Assembly (NCBI RefSeq): GCF_036323495.1
Contig: NZ_AP028947.1
Location: 1,674,001 to 1,738,000, forward strand
DNA from: Limnobacter thiooxidans
GTDB lineage: Bacteria; Pseudomonadota; Gammaproteobacteria; Burkholderiales; Burkholderiaceae_B
Length of the DNA stretch: 64,000 bases
Direction: 5' to 3'
A model generated the notes under the pieces. It was not told the DNA's origin. It made no database searches and saw nothing but the letters and a program-made list of their open reading frames with translations. This document shows positions 45,648 to 54,675 of the stretch, piece after piece. Every line of letters starts with the position of its first letter. The stretch's first letter is position 1. The position numbers and the translations under genes were made by a program.

Positions 45648-46679
45648 TCACCTTACCGGGCTGTTTTTGGCGGCGTTTTGCGCTGCAATAACAGCCTGCA
45701 AGTTCTTCTGGGTACTCAACGTCAAAGGGTCTTGGCTGCCCAACGCATCGCTTCGGATGACGTAGGCTTTGCTCAAAGCTACCTCTGATCGTTTCAAGTC
45801 CCCTGCCCTGTACAGCACAACACCCAAATTGTTGAGTGACTGACTCGTTCTAATGTCATTGGGTCCAAATGCGGCTTGTCGAACTTCATAGGCAGCCTGG
45901 TAATTGTTGGCCGCTTCAAGCAATTTGTCGCCCCGCATCTGCAATGTGCCCAGAAATGTCAGCACTTCGGCTCGAATTGGCTCGTTTTTGTATGCCGGTG
46001 AGGCATTGATGATTTCCGCAAGCACCTGAAACTGCTCTTGGGCTTCAGTTTCTCGCCCCATGTCCAGCAACCCCACTGCATGGTTCATGCGAGTTTCCAT
46101 TGTGCGCAGGTGGGTTTTACCCATTCGAATTTCGTAGACAATACGGGAAAGTTTGAACGCCTTTTCAGCTTCATCAGCCTTCGCTTGCAGCGCATAAAAT
46201 GTTCCCAAGGTATCTTGCACCATGCCAGCCGATAGTGAATAGCGTCCTATCGATTGCTCAACTGTGCTCAAGGTCCGGTTCAAGTGCGCCTCGGCTTTTT
46301 GCGGCTGTTCGGCCTGCAAAAGGGTTTGTGCAATCAATACCTGAAGGCGGGTCCAGGTTTCAGATGAAACGGCATCTTCGCGGCTTGGTCGGGCGTACTG
46401 ACTGGCTTCTTTCCATGTGGTGATGGCCAAGTCTGGCTCATTTTGCGACAGGTAAGCTTTGCCCAAGGTTTCGAGAATTACGATTCGCTTCGTAGTGGTA
46501 AGCGAATTAGTCAATTCAAGCCGGCATGTTTCGATTGTGCTGTTGGCGACTTCTTTGCCAAAACTTTGTTCACAACGGCTTGGGCTGACCCCGGCCGCAT
46601 GTGTCACAAGCGCTGGTGCAAGCAATACGAATGAGCAAATGAATCTGAGCGAAAGCAATGGGCTGCGGGTGATCGGCAT
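45648..46679 (-). CDS. secreted tetratricopeptide-repeat protein
   Basis: A 343-residue protein with a signal peptide (about 1-28, FICSFVLLAPALVTHA). Multiple TPR units follow, for example LGKAYLSQNEPDLAITTWKEA, LGTFYALQAKADEAEKAFKL and LNNLGVVLYRAGDLKRSEVALSKAY. The last repeats resemble kinesin-light-chain-type TPRs. Two cysteines (CEQSFGKEV and IETCRLEL) could form a disulfide. It is probably a periplasmic scaffold; the partner is unknown. Confidence 0.85.
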   Translation of the reverse strand: MPITRSPLLSLRFICSFVLLAPALVTHAAGVSPSRCEQSFGKEVANSTIETCRLELTNSLTTTKRIVILETLGKAYLSQNEPDLAITTWKEASQYARPSREDAVSSETWTRLQVLIAQTLLQAEQPQKAEAHLNRTLSTVEQSIGRYSLSAGMVQDTLGTFYALQAKADEAEKAFKLSRIVYEIRMGKTHLRTMETRMNHAVGLLDMGRETEAQEQFQVLAEIINASPAYKNEPIRAEVLTFLGTLQMRGDKLLEAANNYQAAYEVRQAAFGPNDIRTSQSLNNLGVVLYRAGDLKRSEVALSKAYVIRSDALGSQDPLTLSTQKNLQAVIAAQNAAKNSPVR

Positions 46680-46776
46680 CTTTTCTTATTTGTAAATTGC
46701 AATGACTGAAGGAGTTTACTAAAACCAATTGCCAACTTTGGCAGTACAACAATTAACAGCATCACATCAAGTCATC

Positions 46777-47013
46777 ATGGGTCAACATTCAAACATTGAA
46801 GTCAATCAAGTTGAAAATCTCGGGAAGAAATTTGAAACTCTTGCGCTGGTTGACAGACTCATGGAAGAGAACGAAGCTCTAAGACATGAGCTTAACCTAA
46901 AAACTACGCGATTAAGAACCCTGCAAAAGGCAGTTCATGCGTTTTTGATGGGTTCTGATGACCCGAATGCCAATGTGGCAGGGCTGATCGAGCAAACCAG
47001 GGAGCAGACATGA
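46777..47013 (+). CDS. small coiled-coil protein upstream of a DUF3135 gene
   Basis: A 78-residue protein from ATG 46777 (an in-frame TTG at 46729 would add 16 residues). Residues about 20-50 (DRLMEENEALRHELNLKTTRLRTLQKAV) form a leucine-rich coiled coil. No family is recognised. Its end overlaps the DUF3135 start by 4 nt (ATGA), implying joint expression and perhaps a complex. Confidence 0.6.
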   Translation: MGQHSNIEVNQVENLGKKFETLALVDRLMEENEALRHELNLKTTRLRTLQKAVHAFLMGSDDPNANVAGLIEQTREQT

Positions 47014-47435
47014 CCAATTTTGACTTCAAGGAATGGGCTGATTTGTACCAGGTGGACCCTGTGGCGTTCGAACAGCGTCGGGAGGCTGTTTTGGAAGGCT
47101 ATGTGGCCAGTGTTGATCCAGAGGCCAGACAGGCACTCGAACAGACCCTGTTTCGAATCAGGATGATTCGCCAGCGCTCAAAAAGCCCTTTGCAGGCAGC
47201 CATGGAGTCTTCAAAACTCATGTGGGAATCTTTTGGCAAGCTGCGTGAACAGGTGGAAATTCTGGAGAAGGAACTTTCTCCTGCCCCTTTAAAACAGAAT
47301 GGTTTGCGCCTGGTCGATATCGATGCTGCTCAACAAACTGCCAAGGACCTGTTTGAGCCAAAAGAAGCCCATTCACCCGTACAACCCAGTGCACGGGTGA
47401 TTCCATTCACGGCTTCAAACAAACGCGCCCATTGA
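47010..47435 (+). CDS. DUF3135 family protein
   Basis: A 141-residue protein with the DUF3135 hallmark near the N-terminus, FDFKEWADLYQVDPVAFEQR, followed by a helical region FRIRMIRQRSKSPLQAAMES. The family is small, cytosolic and of unknown function. The C-terminal part is more variable and carries a predicted coiled coil (FGKLREQVEILEKEL). It is coupled to the coiled-coil gene and overlaps the convergent SIMPL gene by 29 nt. Confidence 0.8.
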   Translation: MTNFDFKEWADLYQVDPVAFEQRREAVLEGYVASVDPEARQALEQTLFRIRMIRQRSKSPLQAAMESSKLMWESFGKLREQVEILEKELSPAPLKQNGLRLVDIDAAQQTAKDLFEPKEAHSPVQPSARVIPFTASNKRAH

Positions 47436-48129
47436 CCGATACGCTCACGCGGCTTGAACCGGCCGCAGGCGCAACTTCCATACCCTTGCTACGCATGTCC
47501 GATGCAGCAGCATACATGCGCGGGTAGCCCGGTGAAGATTGGTTTTCATCATTGATGGACACTTCACCCAAGGTGTACGCAGTTTTACCGAAACCTTTTG
47601 TGACCACCAAGGCCTTGGCCTGAAACTCCTTCATGGCCAGCTCGAGCAGTTTTTCACGACTTAGCTCAATGCGTTGTTCACTTGGAAAATACTCAAGGTT
47701 GCTCAAGGTCAGGCCTTCAGCCACATTCAGAACCTTCTGGTTTTTCAAGGCCTGCACGGGCATTTCGAATGTCAGGGAACCTACTCCTTGCCAGGTCTGG
47801 ATGATCTGATTCTCCCCATACTGCGGATAGGTTTGAAGGTTGTTCTTCAGCTTGGTGATGTCCTTGTTCTTCGATAGGTTGGCAATCGACTTTTCAAGCA
47901 CAGAATTGATTGCGGTCATCGCTTCGTTGGCACTGGCTGCCTGAATCTGGACCTGCCAGTTCAGGCGAACCATGTCGTTGTCTACCTCTTCGCTGCTGAC
48001 TGCGTTCAGGTTCACAGCAGGCGTTTTCTCACAAAGGTCTGCATGGGCAACCACGGGTTGAAACAATGCAAGACTGGATCCAAGAATGACGATTGGCAAG
48101 GCGTTCGTTAATTTCATTCGCTTTCTCAT
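47407..48129 (-). CDS. SIMPL (DUF541) domain periplasmic protein
   Basis: A 240-residue exported protein. From ATG 48129 it starts MRKRMKLTNALPIVILGSSL with a signal peptide ending near VVAHA. The DUF541/SIMPL domain fills the rest, with LNWQVQIQAASANEAMTAIN and LELAMKEFQAKALVVTKGFG. Family members include the outer-membrane/oxidative-stress protein BP26/YggE; the molecular function is not established. The alternative start at 48117 would shorten it by four residues. Confidence 0.85.
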   Translation of the reverse strand: MRKRMKLTNALPIVILGSSLALFQPVVAHADLCEKTPAVNLNAVSSEEVDNDMVRLNWQVQIQAASANEAMTAINSVLEKSIANLSKNKDITKLKNNLQTYPQYGENQIIQTWQGVGSLTFEMPVQALKNQKVLNVAEGLTLSNLEYFPSEQRIELSREKLLELAMKEFQAKALVVTKGFGKTAYTLGEVSINDENQSSPGYPRMYAAASDMRSKGMEVAPAAGSSRVSVSVNGRVCLKP

Positions 48130-48281
48130 GAAAAAAGAATAAAGGTGGTGTTTAAGTGACAGCAATTCAACATGCGCGTTTGCCAGACCACAAAACAATC
48201 TGTTTGCAATTCAGGCATTGTTACAATGATTGAACCACAAACTAGCGTTCAAGTAACGCGCACAACGCTTCACTGGCTGAC

Positions 48282-49361
48282 ATGGCAGAACACCTGAAAC
48301 AACCGAAGTCCCTGATCAGCACACTGTTTACAGTCCTGATCCTGGTGGGGGCTGCTGTGGTGTTGTCACCATTTTTGCTGGCCATTCTATGGGCTGCAAT
48401 CATCGCCACTGCTTTCTGGCCATTGCATTGTCGTATCCGGGGGCGTTTTCCTGGCAAGCCCAATGGCGCTGCTTTTCTGACCACTCTTGTGGTTGCATTC
48501 CTGCTGGTTGGGCCGATGATTGGTCTGATTGTGTTCATGGTGCAGGACGTACTCGAAATCACCAACTTCCTTCGACAGGCTGACGATTCAGGCGTTGCAG
48601 TTCCGGCATGGCTGCCGAAAATTCCATTGCTTGGCGACTTGCTCGTGGCCAGCTGGAGAGAATACCTCAGCGTACCCAAGCAGATTTCAGGGCTGCTGCG
48701 TGAAACACTCACTCAGCGACTTGGAGACGTGCAAGGCACGGCATCCGCGATATTGCTCGAACTTCTGGGACGGGTAGCCACCCTGTTTTTCGCCCTGTGG
48801 GTACTTTTCTTTTTGTACCGGGATGGCTCGTCCATCAGCATACGAATGAACCGCATTGGCACTGACTGGTTGGGACAACGCTGGAAGCCCTATGTGTCTC
48901 ACATGCCCCCAGCCTTGCGCGCCGCAGTCAACGGACTGGTGATTGTCAGTTTTGCCGAAGCGGTTATTCTTTCCCTGCTTTTTGCTGGCTGCGGTGTATA
49001 CGCCCCCGTGTTGCTGGGCACCGTGGCTGCATTGATTGCGTTTATCCCCATGGCAGCGCCCGGATTACTCGCAATTTTGGGTATGATTTTGTTCTTGAAC
49101 GGCAATGGTGCAGAAGCCATGGTACTGGTTATCGCCGGTATGCTGGTGGTGCTGGTGGCTGACTATCTTGTTCGGCCCCTGTTGATTCAAGGCGGAACCC
49201 ATTTGCCCTTTTTGGCAGTGCTCTTCGGCGTGTTTGGTGGCGTGATCACCATGGGTATTGTTGGCTTGATTATCGGCCCTGTGTTGTTGGTGTTGTTGGT
49301 TGTGTTTTTTGATGAAGCTTCCCATGCCCACCACCACGACACCCCAGAATCCATCAATTGA
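48282..49361 (+). CDS. AI-2E/PerM family membrane transporter
   Basis: A 359-residue inner-membrane protein with about eight hydrophobic segments in the AI-2E (PF01594-like) layout: two N-terminal segments, a soluble region (about 90-150) and five to six C-terminal segments. VLFFLYRDG and the late glycine-rich FLAVLFGVFGGVITMGIVG block are typical. Substrates vary across the family, so no transport function is assigned. It is followed by purT after 24 nt. Confidence 0.88.
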   Translation: MAEHLKQPKSLISTLFTVLILVGAAVVLSPFLLAILWAAIIATAFWPLHCRIRGRFPGKPNGAAFLTTLVVAFLLVGPMIGLIVFMVQDVLEITNFLRQADDSGVAVPAWLPKIPLLGDLLVASWREYLSVPKQISGLLRETLTQRLGDVQGTASAILLELLGRVATLFFALWVLFFLYRDGSSISIRMNRIGTDWLGQRWKPYVSHMPPALRAAVNGLVIVSFAEAVILSLLFAGCGVYAPVLLGTVAALIAFIPMAAPGLLAILGMILFLNGNGAEAMVLVIAGMLVVLVADYLVRPLLIQGGTHLPFLAVLFGVFGGVITMGIVGLIIGPVLLVLLVVFFDEASHAHHHDTPESIN

Positions 49362-49385
49362 TTAATTCGAATTTGTGAGCTGTTC

Positions 49386-50624
49386 ATGACCAAAATTTCT
49401 TTTCCAACCCGCGTTGGAACTCCTTTGACGTCCAATGCCCTGAAAGTCATGTTGCTGGGCAGCGGCGAGCTGGGCAAGGAAGTCATTATTGCGTTTCAAA
49501 GGCTGGGTGTGGAGGTTATCGCAGTGGACCGCTATGCCAATGCCCCAGGCCATCAGGTTGCCCACAAATTCCATGTTATTGACATGACCAACCCAAGCGC
49601 ATTGAAGGCCCTGATTTTGCAGGAAAAACCGCACATTGTGGTACCGGAGATCGAGGCCATCGCCACCCCTGCATTGAAGGAACTGGAAGCCGACGGTGTG
49701 GTACGTGTGGTGCCAACAGCCAATGCAGCCTGGCTGACCATGAACCGTGAAGGCATTCGCAGGCTTGCTGCAGAGGACTTGGGCTTGAGTTGTTCAAGGT
49801 ATGCTTTTGCAGACGACTTGGATACCCTGCGTAAGGCCACTGAACAAGGAATTGACGGGCGCGAGCCAATTGGCTACCCCTGTATTATAAAACCAGTCAT
49901 GTCGTCGTCCGGTAAAGGTCAATCCAAGGTGGATACGCCAGAAGAACTTGAAGCCGCCTGGGACTACGCCGCCAGTGCGGGACGGGTGAACTCAGGCCGT
50001 GTCATTGTTGAATCAGTGGTGCGGTTTGAATATGAAATTACCTTGTTGACGGTGCGCAGTCGCAACCCGAAAACCGGAGCCATTGAAACCAGCTACTGTG
50101 AACCGGTTGGTCACATTCAAGTCAGCGGTGATTATGTGGAAAGCTGGCAACCTCAAACCATGAGCCCCAAAGCCTTGGATGAAGCGAAACGCATGGCTGA
50201 CCTGGTGACCACAGCGTTGGGTGGCACAGGTTTGTTTGGCGTAGAAATGTTCGTCAATGGCGATGAGGTCTGGTTTTCAGAAGTCAGCCCACGCCCCCAC
50301 GACACAGGCATGGTCACCATGATTACCCAATGGCAAAACGAGTTCGAATTGCATGCCCGCGCCATTCTTGGTCTGCCTGTGGACACCAGCCTGAAAACAC
50401 CGGGTGCCAGCGCGGTTATCTATGGTGGAATGGACAGGGAAGGCATTGCTTTTGAAGGTATTGCAGAGGCCTTGGCTGAACCGGGCACTGACCTGCGTTT
50501 GTTTGGCAAACCTGAATCGTTCCTGAAGCGCAGAATGGGTGTGGCTTTGGCGCGCGATGTGGATGTCGAGGAAGCTCGGGCGAAAGCCAAGCGGGCTGCG
50601 GCGAAGGTCAAGCCGGTTGCCTAA
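49386..50624 (+). CDS. purT: formate-dependent phosphoribosylglycinamide formyltransferase
   Basis: A 412-residue ATP-grasp enzyme that uses formate and ATP to formylate GAR in purine synthesis. [20 protein letters not shown], the ATP-grasp region [16 protein letters not shown] and [14 protein letters not shown] are present. The gene is followed by the repeat and hairpin region 50625-51191. Confidence 0.96.
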   Translation: MTKISFPTRVGTPLTSNALKVMLLGSGELGKEVIIAFQRLGVEVIAVDRYANAPGHQVAHKFHVIDMTNPSALKALILQEKPHIVVPEIEAIATPALKELEADGVVRVVPTANAAWLTMNREGIRRLAAEDLGLSCSRYAFADDLDTLRKATEQGIDGREPIGYPCIIKPVMSSSGKGQSKVDTPEELEAAWDYAASAGRVNSGRVIVESVVRFEYEITLLTVRSRNPKTGAIETSYCEPVGHIQVSGDYVESWQPQTMSPKALDEAKRMADLVTTALGGTGLFGVEMFVNGDEVWFSEVSPRPHDTGMVTMITQWQNEFELHARAILGLPVDTSLKTPGASAVIYGGMDREGIAFEGIAEALAEPGTDLRLFGKPESFLKRRMGVALARDVDVEEARAKAKRAAAKVKPVA

Positions 50625-50630
50625 GCAGTT

Positions 50631-50696
50631 GTTTGCACCAGCGCATGCCGAAGTTTGCACCGACGCATGGCAAGGATTGCACCAGCGCATGCCCTC
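50631..50696. repeat. 22-bp tandem repeat, three units, upstream of structured element A2
   Basis: There are three exact-length units: GTTTGCACCAGCGCATGCC+GAA (50631-50652), GTTTGCACCGACGCATGGC+AAG (50653-50674) and GATTGCACCAGCGCATGCC+CTC (50675-50696). They begin 7 nt after the purT stop and run directly into the second type A fold. The 16-bp repeat at 8582-8631 has the same position relative to the first fold but a different sequence. Confidence 0.8.
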
Positions 50697-50698
50697 TT

Positions 50699-50838
50699 CC
50701 GCCCAAAAGCCTGAAACCCCCTTTTTGAATTAACACTGACTCACCAATGCTCGACAAAAAAGATGGTCGAGCATTGGAGTCGGCTTGCAGCCGAACGTTG
50801 CGTGTGAATTCAAACGGGCAGGCTTTCTTGAAGGGCGG
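50699..50838. ncRNA. structured element type A, copy 2 (candidate ncRNA/ssDNA fold)
   Basis: Same plan as 8665-8811. The outer stem pairs CCGCCC (50699-50704) with GGGCGG (50833-50838). P1 pairs AAAGCCTG (50706-50713) with CAGGCTTT (50819-50826). P2 pairs GAATTAACAC (50727-50736) with GTGTGAATTC (50802-50811) with one mismatch. P3 pairs CCAATGCTCGAC with GTCGAGCATTGG (50744-50755/50766-50777) plus GACT/AGTC. P4 is CGGCT-TGC-AGCCG (50781-50793). P1 and P3 differ from copy 1 by compensatory A-T/G-C exchanges, while CCCTTTTTGA, the P3 loop and CAAACGGGCAGG are retained. Confidence 0.6.
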
Positions 50839-51012
50839 ATGCGAGGGCAATGCTGCCGGCACAAACCTTGGAGCTCGGCTCTGGCTTTGGCTTCGGCTTC
50901 GGCAGCGATTGAGTCAGCATGCCCCGCGAGTCACCGTGGCTTCGAGGATTTGCAGAGTTACCGTATCGTTCTGCCGATTCAAGATCAAGACGCCCGCCCT
51001 GATTCACAGCGA

Positions 51013-51066
51013 GGGGCGATTGCCTTGGCAATCGTTGCGAAGACGCGCAAGCGTTTCGCATGCCCC
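51013..51066. ncRNA. structured element type B, copy 2 (small three-way junction)
   Basis: GGGGC (51013-51017) pairs with GCCCC (51062-51066), enclosing two hairpins: CGATTGC/GCAATCG (51017-51034) and TGCGAA-ACGC/GCGT-TTCGCA (51036-51060, one bulged G, GCAA loop). It is followed by CAGAATCAGG, matching the start of the 28-bp repeat after the type B fold at 9001-9136. The rest of 50849-51191 shows no gene. Confidence 0.4.
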
Positions 51067-51191
51067 AAGCCAGAATCAGGAAGGGGAATTCGACTTGATC
51101 AAGGCAGGATGAGCGGTAATCTGCAAAGCCAGAAGACTCAGTTGATTAAGACTGGCTGTGCGGCATCCTGCGACTCTGACGCAGAGAAACC

Positions 51192-52790
51192 TTACTCCAA
51201 CCCAAGACTTTCGCGATACTCTTCGTAGGTGCCGCGGTAATCCGTAATGCCATCTTCCCGCATTTCAAAAATACGGGTTGCAATGCCTGAGACGAACTGG
51301 CGGTCATGCGACACCACAAACACGGTACCTTCAAATTTTTCGACTGCATACTGCAGTGATTCGATGGATTCCATGTCCAGGTGGTTGGTTGGTTCATCCA
51401 TCAGCAAGACGTTGTGACGGCCCAGCATTAGTCTGCCGAAAACCAAACGGTTTTTTTCACCACCTGAACACACTTTCACCTGCTTGGAAATTTCGTCGTT
51501 GCTAAACAGCAATCGGCCCAGAATGCCGCGAATGACTTGATCATCATCGCCTTCTTGCGAAAAGCGTTCTGTCCACTCGCGCAAATTCAGCTGGACGTCA
51601 AATTCATCGCTCACATCCTGCGCCATGTAGCCCAGGTCTGCATTTTCTGACCACTTCACTTCGCCGTAGCTCGGCTCAATCGCTTTGGCCAGCAGCTTCA
51701 GTAGCGTGGTTTTGCCCATACCGTTGGCACCCACAATACCCACCTTGTCGCCGGCTTCCACCATGATCGAGAAATCGCGAATCACCTTGTTGTCGCCATA
51801 GGCCAGGCTGACATTGTCCAATTCCACTGCAAGGCGGTGCATTTTCTTTTTTTGCTCGAATCGAATGAACGGATTTTGGCGTGAAGAGGGCTTCAAAATC
51901 ACTGTGTCTGACTTGATTTTCTCAATCTGCTTTTGGCGTGAAGTAGCCTGGCGAGCCTTGGACTTGTTGGCAGCAAAACGGCGCACAAAGTCTTGCAAGT
52001 CTGAAATACGTTCCTTGGCGCGGGCATTGGATGCCTGGGCACGCTCGCGCGCCTGTGCTGCAGCCAGCATGTAATCGTCGTAGTTGCCGGGCACAACTTG
52101 CAGCGTGCCGTAATCCAGGTCGGCCATGTGGGTGCACACTTCGTTCAGGAAGTGACGGTCGTGGCTGATGATGATCATCGTGCTTTCGTACTGGTTCAGT
52201 ACGTTTTCAAGCCAGGCAATGGTGTTGATATCCAGGTTGTTGGTTGGCTCATCCAGCAGCAAAACGTCAGGCTTTGAAAACAGGGCCTGGGCCAGCAACA
52301 CGCGCAATTTCCAGCCTGGTGCAATTTCACTCATCAGGCCATTGTGGCTTTCCAACGGAATGCCTGCACCCAACAGCAACTCACCCGCGCGGGATTCAGC
52401 CTCATAACCACCGAATTCGGCGTACACCGCTTCCAGGTCGGCCGCTCGCATGTAGTCGTCATCGGTCGCATCCGGGTTAGCGTACAGTGCGTCGCGCTCG
52501 GTCATTGCGGCCCACATTTCCTTGTGGCCCATCATGACCACATCCAGCACCCGGAACTCTTCAAAAGCAAACTGATCCTGGCTCAACTTGCCCAGACGCA
52601 TGTGGCGCTCAATGTCTACATTGCCACTGCTGGGTTCCAGATCGCCACCCAGAATTTTCATGAATGTGGACTTGCCGCAGCCATTTGCGCCAATCAAACC
52701 GTAGCGGTTACCGTCGCCAAACTTGGCATTGATGTTTTCAAAAAGCGGCTTGGCGCCGAACTGCATGGTGATATTGGCTGCGGTGAGCAT
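51192..52790 (-). CDS. ybiT: ABC-F family ATPase YbiT
   Basis: A 532-residue soluble protein with two ABC ATPase domains and no membrane domain. Walker A motifs are GANGCGKST and GANGMGKTT. The first signature region is the unusual [20 protein letters not shown] (here [19 protein letters not shown]) and the second is [12 protein letters not shown]. The inter-domain linker contains the YbiT-like [20 protein letters not shown] helix pair. ABC-F proteins act on the ribosome; YbiT is not one of the resistance members. The gene is convergent with purT. Confidence 0.94.
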   Translation of the reverse strand: MLTAANITMQFGAKPLFENINAKFGDGNRYGLIGANGCGKSTFMKILGGDLEPSSGNVDIERHMRLGKLSQDQFAFEEFRVLDVVMMGHKEMWAAMTERDALYANPDATDDDYMRAADLEAVYAEFGGYEAESRAGELLLGAGIPLESHNGLMSEIAPGWKLRVLLAQALFSKPDVLLLDEPTNNLDINTIAWLENVLNQYESTMIIISHDRHFLNEVCTHMADLDYGTLQVVPGNYDDYMLAAAQARERAQASNARAKERISDLQDFVRRFAANKSKARQATSRQKQIEKIKSDTVILKPSSRQNPFIRFEQKKKMHRLAVELDNVSLAYGDNKVIRDFSIMVEAGDKVGIVGANGMGKTTLLKLLAKAIEPSYGEVKWSENADLGYMAQDVSDEFDVQLNLREWTERFSQEGDDDQVIRGILGRLLFSNDEISKQVKVCSGGEKNRLVFGRLMLGRHNVLLMDEPTNHLDMESIESLQYAVEKFEGTVFVVSHDRQFVSGIATRIFEMREDGITDYRGTYEEYRESLGLE

Positions 52791-52868
52791 AAGTATTGGA
52801 AAATTCAGTGATTTTTAACGAAGGTGGCATTATACATGCCGAATATGCAGGTGCGTTGGAAGCCGCCT

Positions 52869-53816
52869 CTAGCGCAGGTTTTGCGTCAACTGTGCAGACA
52901 TGTCAGCGTTGACCTGCAAGCGCCCTTCCCCACCCTGAAACCAGCAGGCTTTCGGTGTGCAATGTCCGAAGGGAAAGTTCATCAACACCGGCACAGAGGC
53001 CCCCAATTGTTGTTGAACAAACTCGGCCGCGCTTTTCAATGTGTAGCCGTTGTCATGAGGCCCGGGTTTGGGTTCACAAAAATTACCTAGCACAACCGCC
53101 TTTTGTTGGACCAACACCCCTGCATGCAGCAATTGCAGCAACATGCGTTCAATCTTGTAGGCGGGTTCATTCACGTCTTCCAGCACCAGAATTCCACCGA
53201 CCACGGTGGGCATCCAAGGTGTGCCCAACAGGCTGCAAATCAAGGTCAAATTTCCACCCCATACCGGACCTTGCAACTGAAAGCCAGCTTGTTGGCCTGT
53301 TGAGTCCAATGGCTCGGCCGCCCATTGAATCTTCACTTGTTTTTCATGCACCGCACGCAGGAAGTGCTCGGTACTTAACGGGTCTGCACCTTGCTCTGGT
53401 CCGAAATCAAAGCAGGCCATGGGCCCGTGCAACAGAGTGTCGGGCTGGGCCCCGGCCTGTAGCAGCGCGAGCTGCAAACTGGTGACATCGCTGTGCCCAC
53501 ACAAAAGGTGCTTCTGGGTGTTCAACTGGAAGGCCAGTTGCGAAAAATTCAGGCTGGGCAGCAGGCGGCTCAAGCCGTAGCCACCGCGTGTGGCGAGCAA
53601 CACAGCAGGATCAAGCTGTGAAAACGCCTGTTCAATACCGCCTGAACGCGCCGCTTCATCACCAGCAAAACGCTGCACCCGCAAGCGGGCTTGGGGCAAC
53701 TCATTCACAGAAAACCCAAGTGATTCCAATTGCGCTGAGGCACGGTCCAACAGTGCCTCGTCCATCAACGCACCGCTGGGTGAAAACATCACGATTTGAT
53801 TCAGCGCGTTGGCCAC
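52869..53816 (-). CDS. ldcA: LD-carboxypeptidase (S66 family)
   Basis: A 315-residue cytoplasmic enzyme that removes the terminal D-Ala from recycled muropeptides. GTG 53816 is proposed as the start because GGAG sits 5 nt upstream and the product then begins close to the conserved VMFSPSGA segment; a longer frame would overlap tadA. The nucleophile Ser is in LCGHSDVTSLQL, and the Glu/His pair lies in LEDVNEPAYKIERML and FPFGHCTPK. It is coupled to tadA, 13 nt upstream, and functionally complements nagZ at 27390-28412. Confidence 0.93.
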   Translation of the reverse strand: MANALNQIVMFSPSGALMDEALLDRASAQLESLGFSVNELPQARLRVQRFAGDEAARSGGIEQAFSQLDPAVLLATRGGYGLSRLLPSLNFSQLAFQLNTQKHLLCGHSDVTSLQLALLQAGAQPDTLLHGPMACFDFGPEQGADPLSTEHFLRAVHEKQVKIQWAAEPLDSTGQQAGFQLQGPVWGGNLTLICSLLGTPWMPTVVGGILVLEDVNEPAYKIERMLLQLLHAGVLVQQKAVVLGNFCEPKPGPHDNGYTLKSAAEFVQQQLGASVPVLMNFPFGHCTPKACWFQGGEGRLQVNADMSAQLTQNLR

Positions 53817-53829
53817 AAAGTCTCCGACA

Positions 53830-54621
53830 TTACAAATACTGCTTCCACGAACGAACAGGTTCACCGTTGAAATAATCGCACAAACTGGCCAGAATGGCGG
53901 CCTGTTGGCGCTCTTGAGCAACCAGCAGTTTGGCGCTGTGCACCTTTAATTCGCCGACCACCTGTTCCAGACCGCGCTGCAGGATGTCTTCCGCTTGCCG
54001 GTACCCCAATTGCCCAAGTATCTCCACCGTATTTTTATTGACGTTGGGCAGGTTCATCAAGCTGGCCAGGTCGCGCACGGCTTCTTCCCTTTGCTTGCGG
54101 TGTGCTTTGAAAAACTGCGTCAACACGGTTTCGCATTCAGCAGCCATACAGTCTGTTTCGAACTGGCAGGGGTGCCAGGCTTGCGACTGTTCAAACAATT
54201 GCAAGGCGTTTTCCAGGTTGTCGTTGTAGCGGGACTGGGCACAACCCACTACCACCCTGCCAATGCGGGCATGCAATATCGCGCCCAAGCACATCAGGCA
54301 GGGCTGCAAGGTCACATACAGGGTGGCATTTGAACCAAGACGGTAGTTGCCGCTGGCTTGACATGCCTGCTGAATTGCCTGAATTTCCGCATGCGCGCAG
54401 GCGTCGTTTCTGGAAATGGGCGCATTGTGCGCACTGGCCATCAATTGTCCGTTTGAAACAATCACGGCACCAATGGGCACCTCGCCTGCTTCCGCCGCAT
54501 TCTCCGCTTGGTCCAGTGCAAGTTTCATCCAGCGGAAATCTTCAGCCTGGGCCACATGCGCTGTTACGGGAAACTTGGTGTTGGTATTGCTGGAAGCCAT
54601 GCGCAATAAGATGGGATTCAA
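53830..54621 (-). CDS. tadA: tRNA-specific adenosine deaminase TadA with C-terminal extension
   Basis: A 263-residue protein; ordinary TadA is about 150-170. The deaminase domain (about 30-170) has zinc ligands in HAEIQAIQQA (with the catalytic Glu) and PCLMCLGAI. It makes inosine 34 in tRNA-Arg(ACG). The extra C-terminal 85 residues begin DLASLMNLPNVNKNTVEILGQLGY, a helix-hairpin-helix-like pattern resembling Cdd1/TfoX C-terminal modules. They could add nucleic-acid binding; this is inferred. M1 or M8 may be the start. Confidence 0.93.
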   Translation of the reverse strand: MNPILLRMASSNTNTKFPVTAHVAQAEDFRWMKLALDQAENAAEAGEVPIGAVIVSNGQLMASAHNAPISRNDACAHAEIQAIQQACQASGNYRLGSNATLYVTLQPCLMCLGAILHARIGRVVVGCAQSRYNDNLENALQLFEQSQAWHPCQFETDCMAAECETVLTQFFKAHRKQREEAVRDLASLMNLPNVNKNTVEILGQLGYRQAEDILQRGLEQVVGELKVHSAKLLVAQERQQAAILASLCDYFNGEPVRSWKQYL

Positions 54622-54675
54622 TCGCGCCAGTTTGACACAAAAAACAGGCGCGTGATCTCGTGCTGCTGGTCTACT

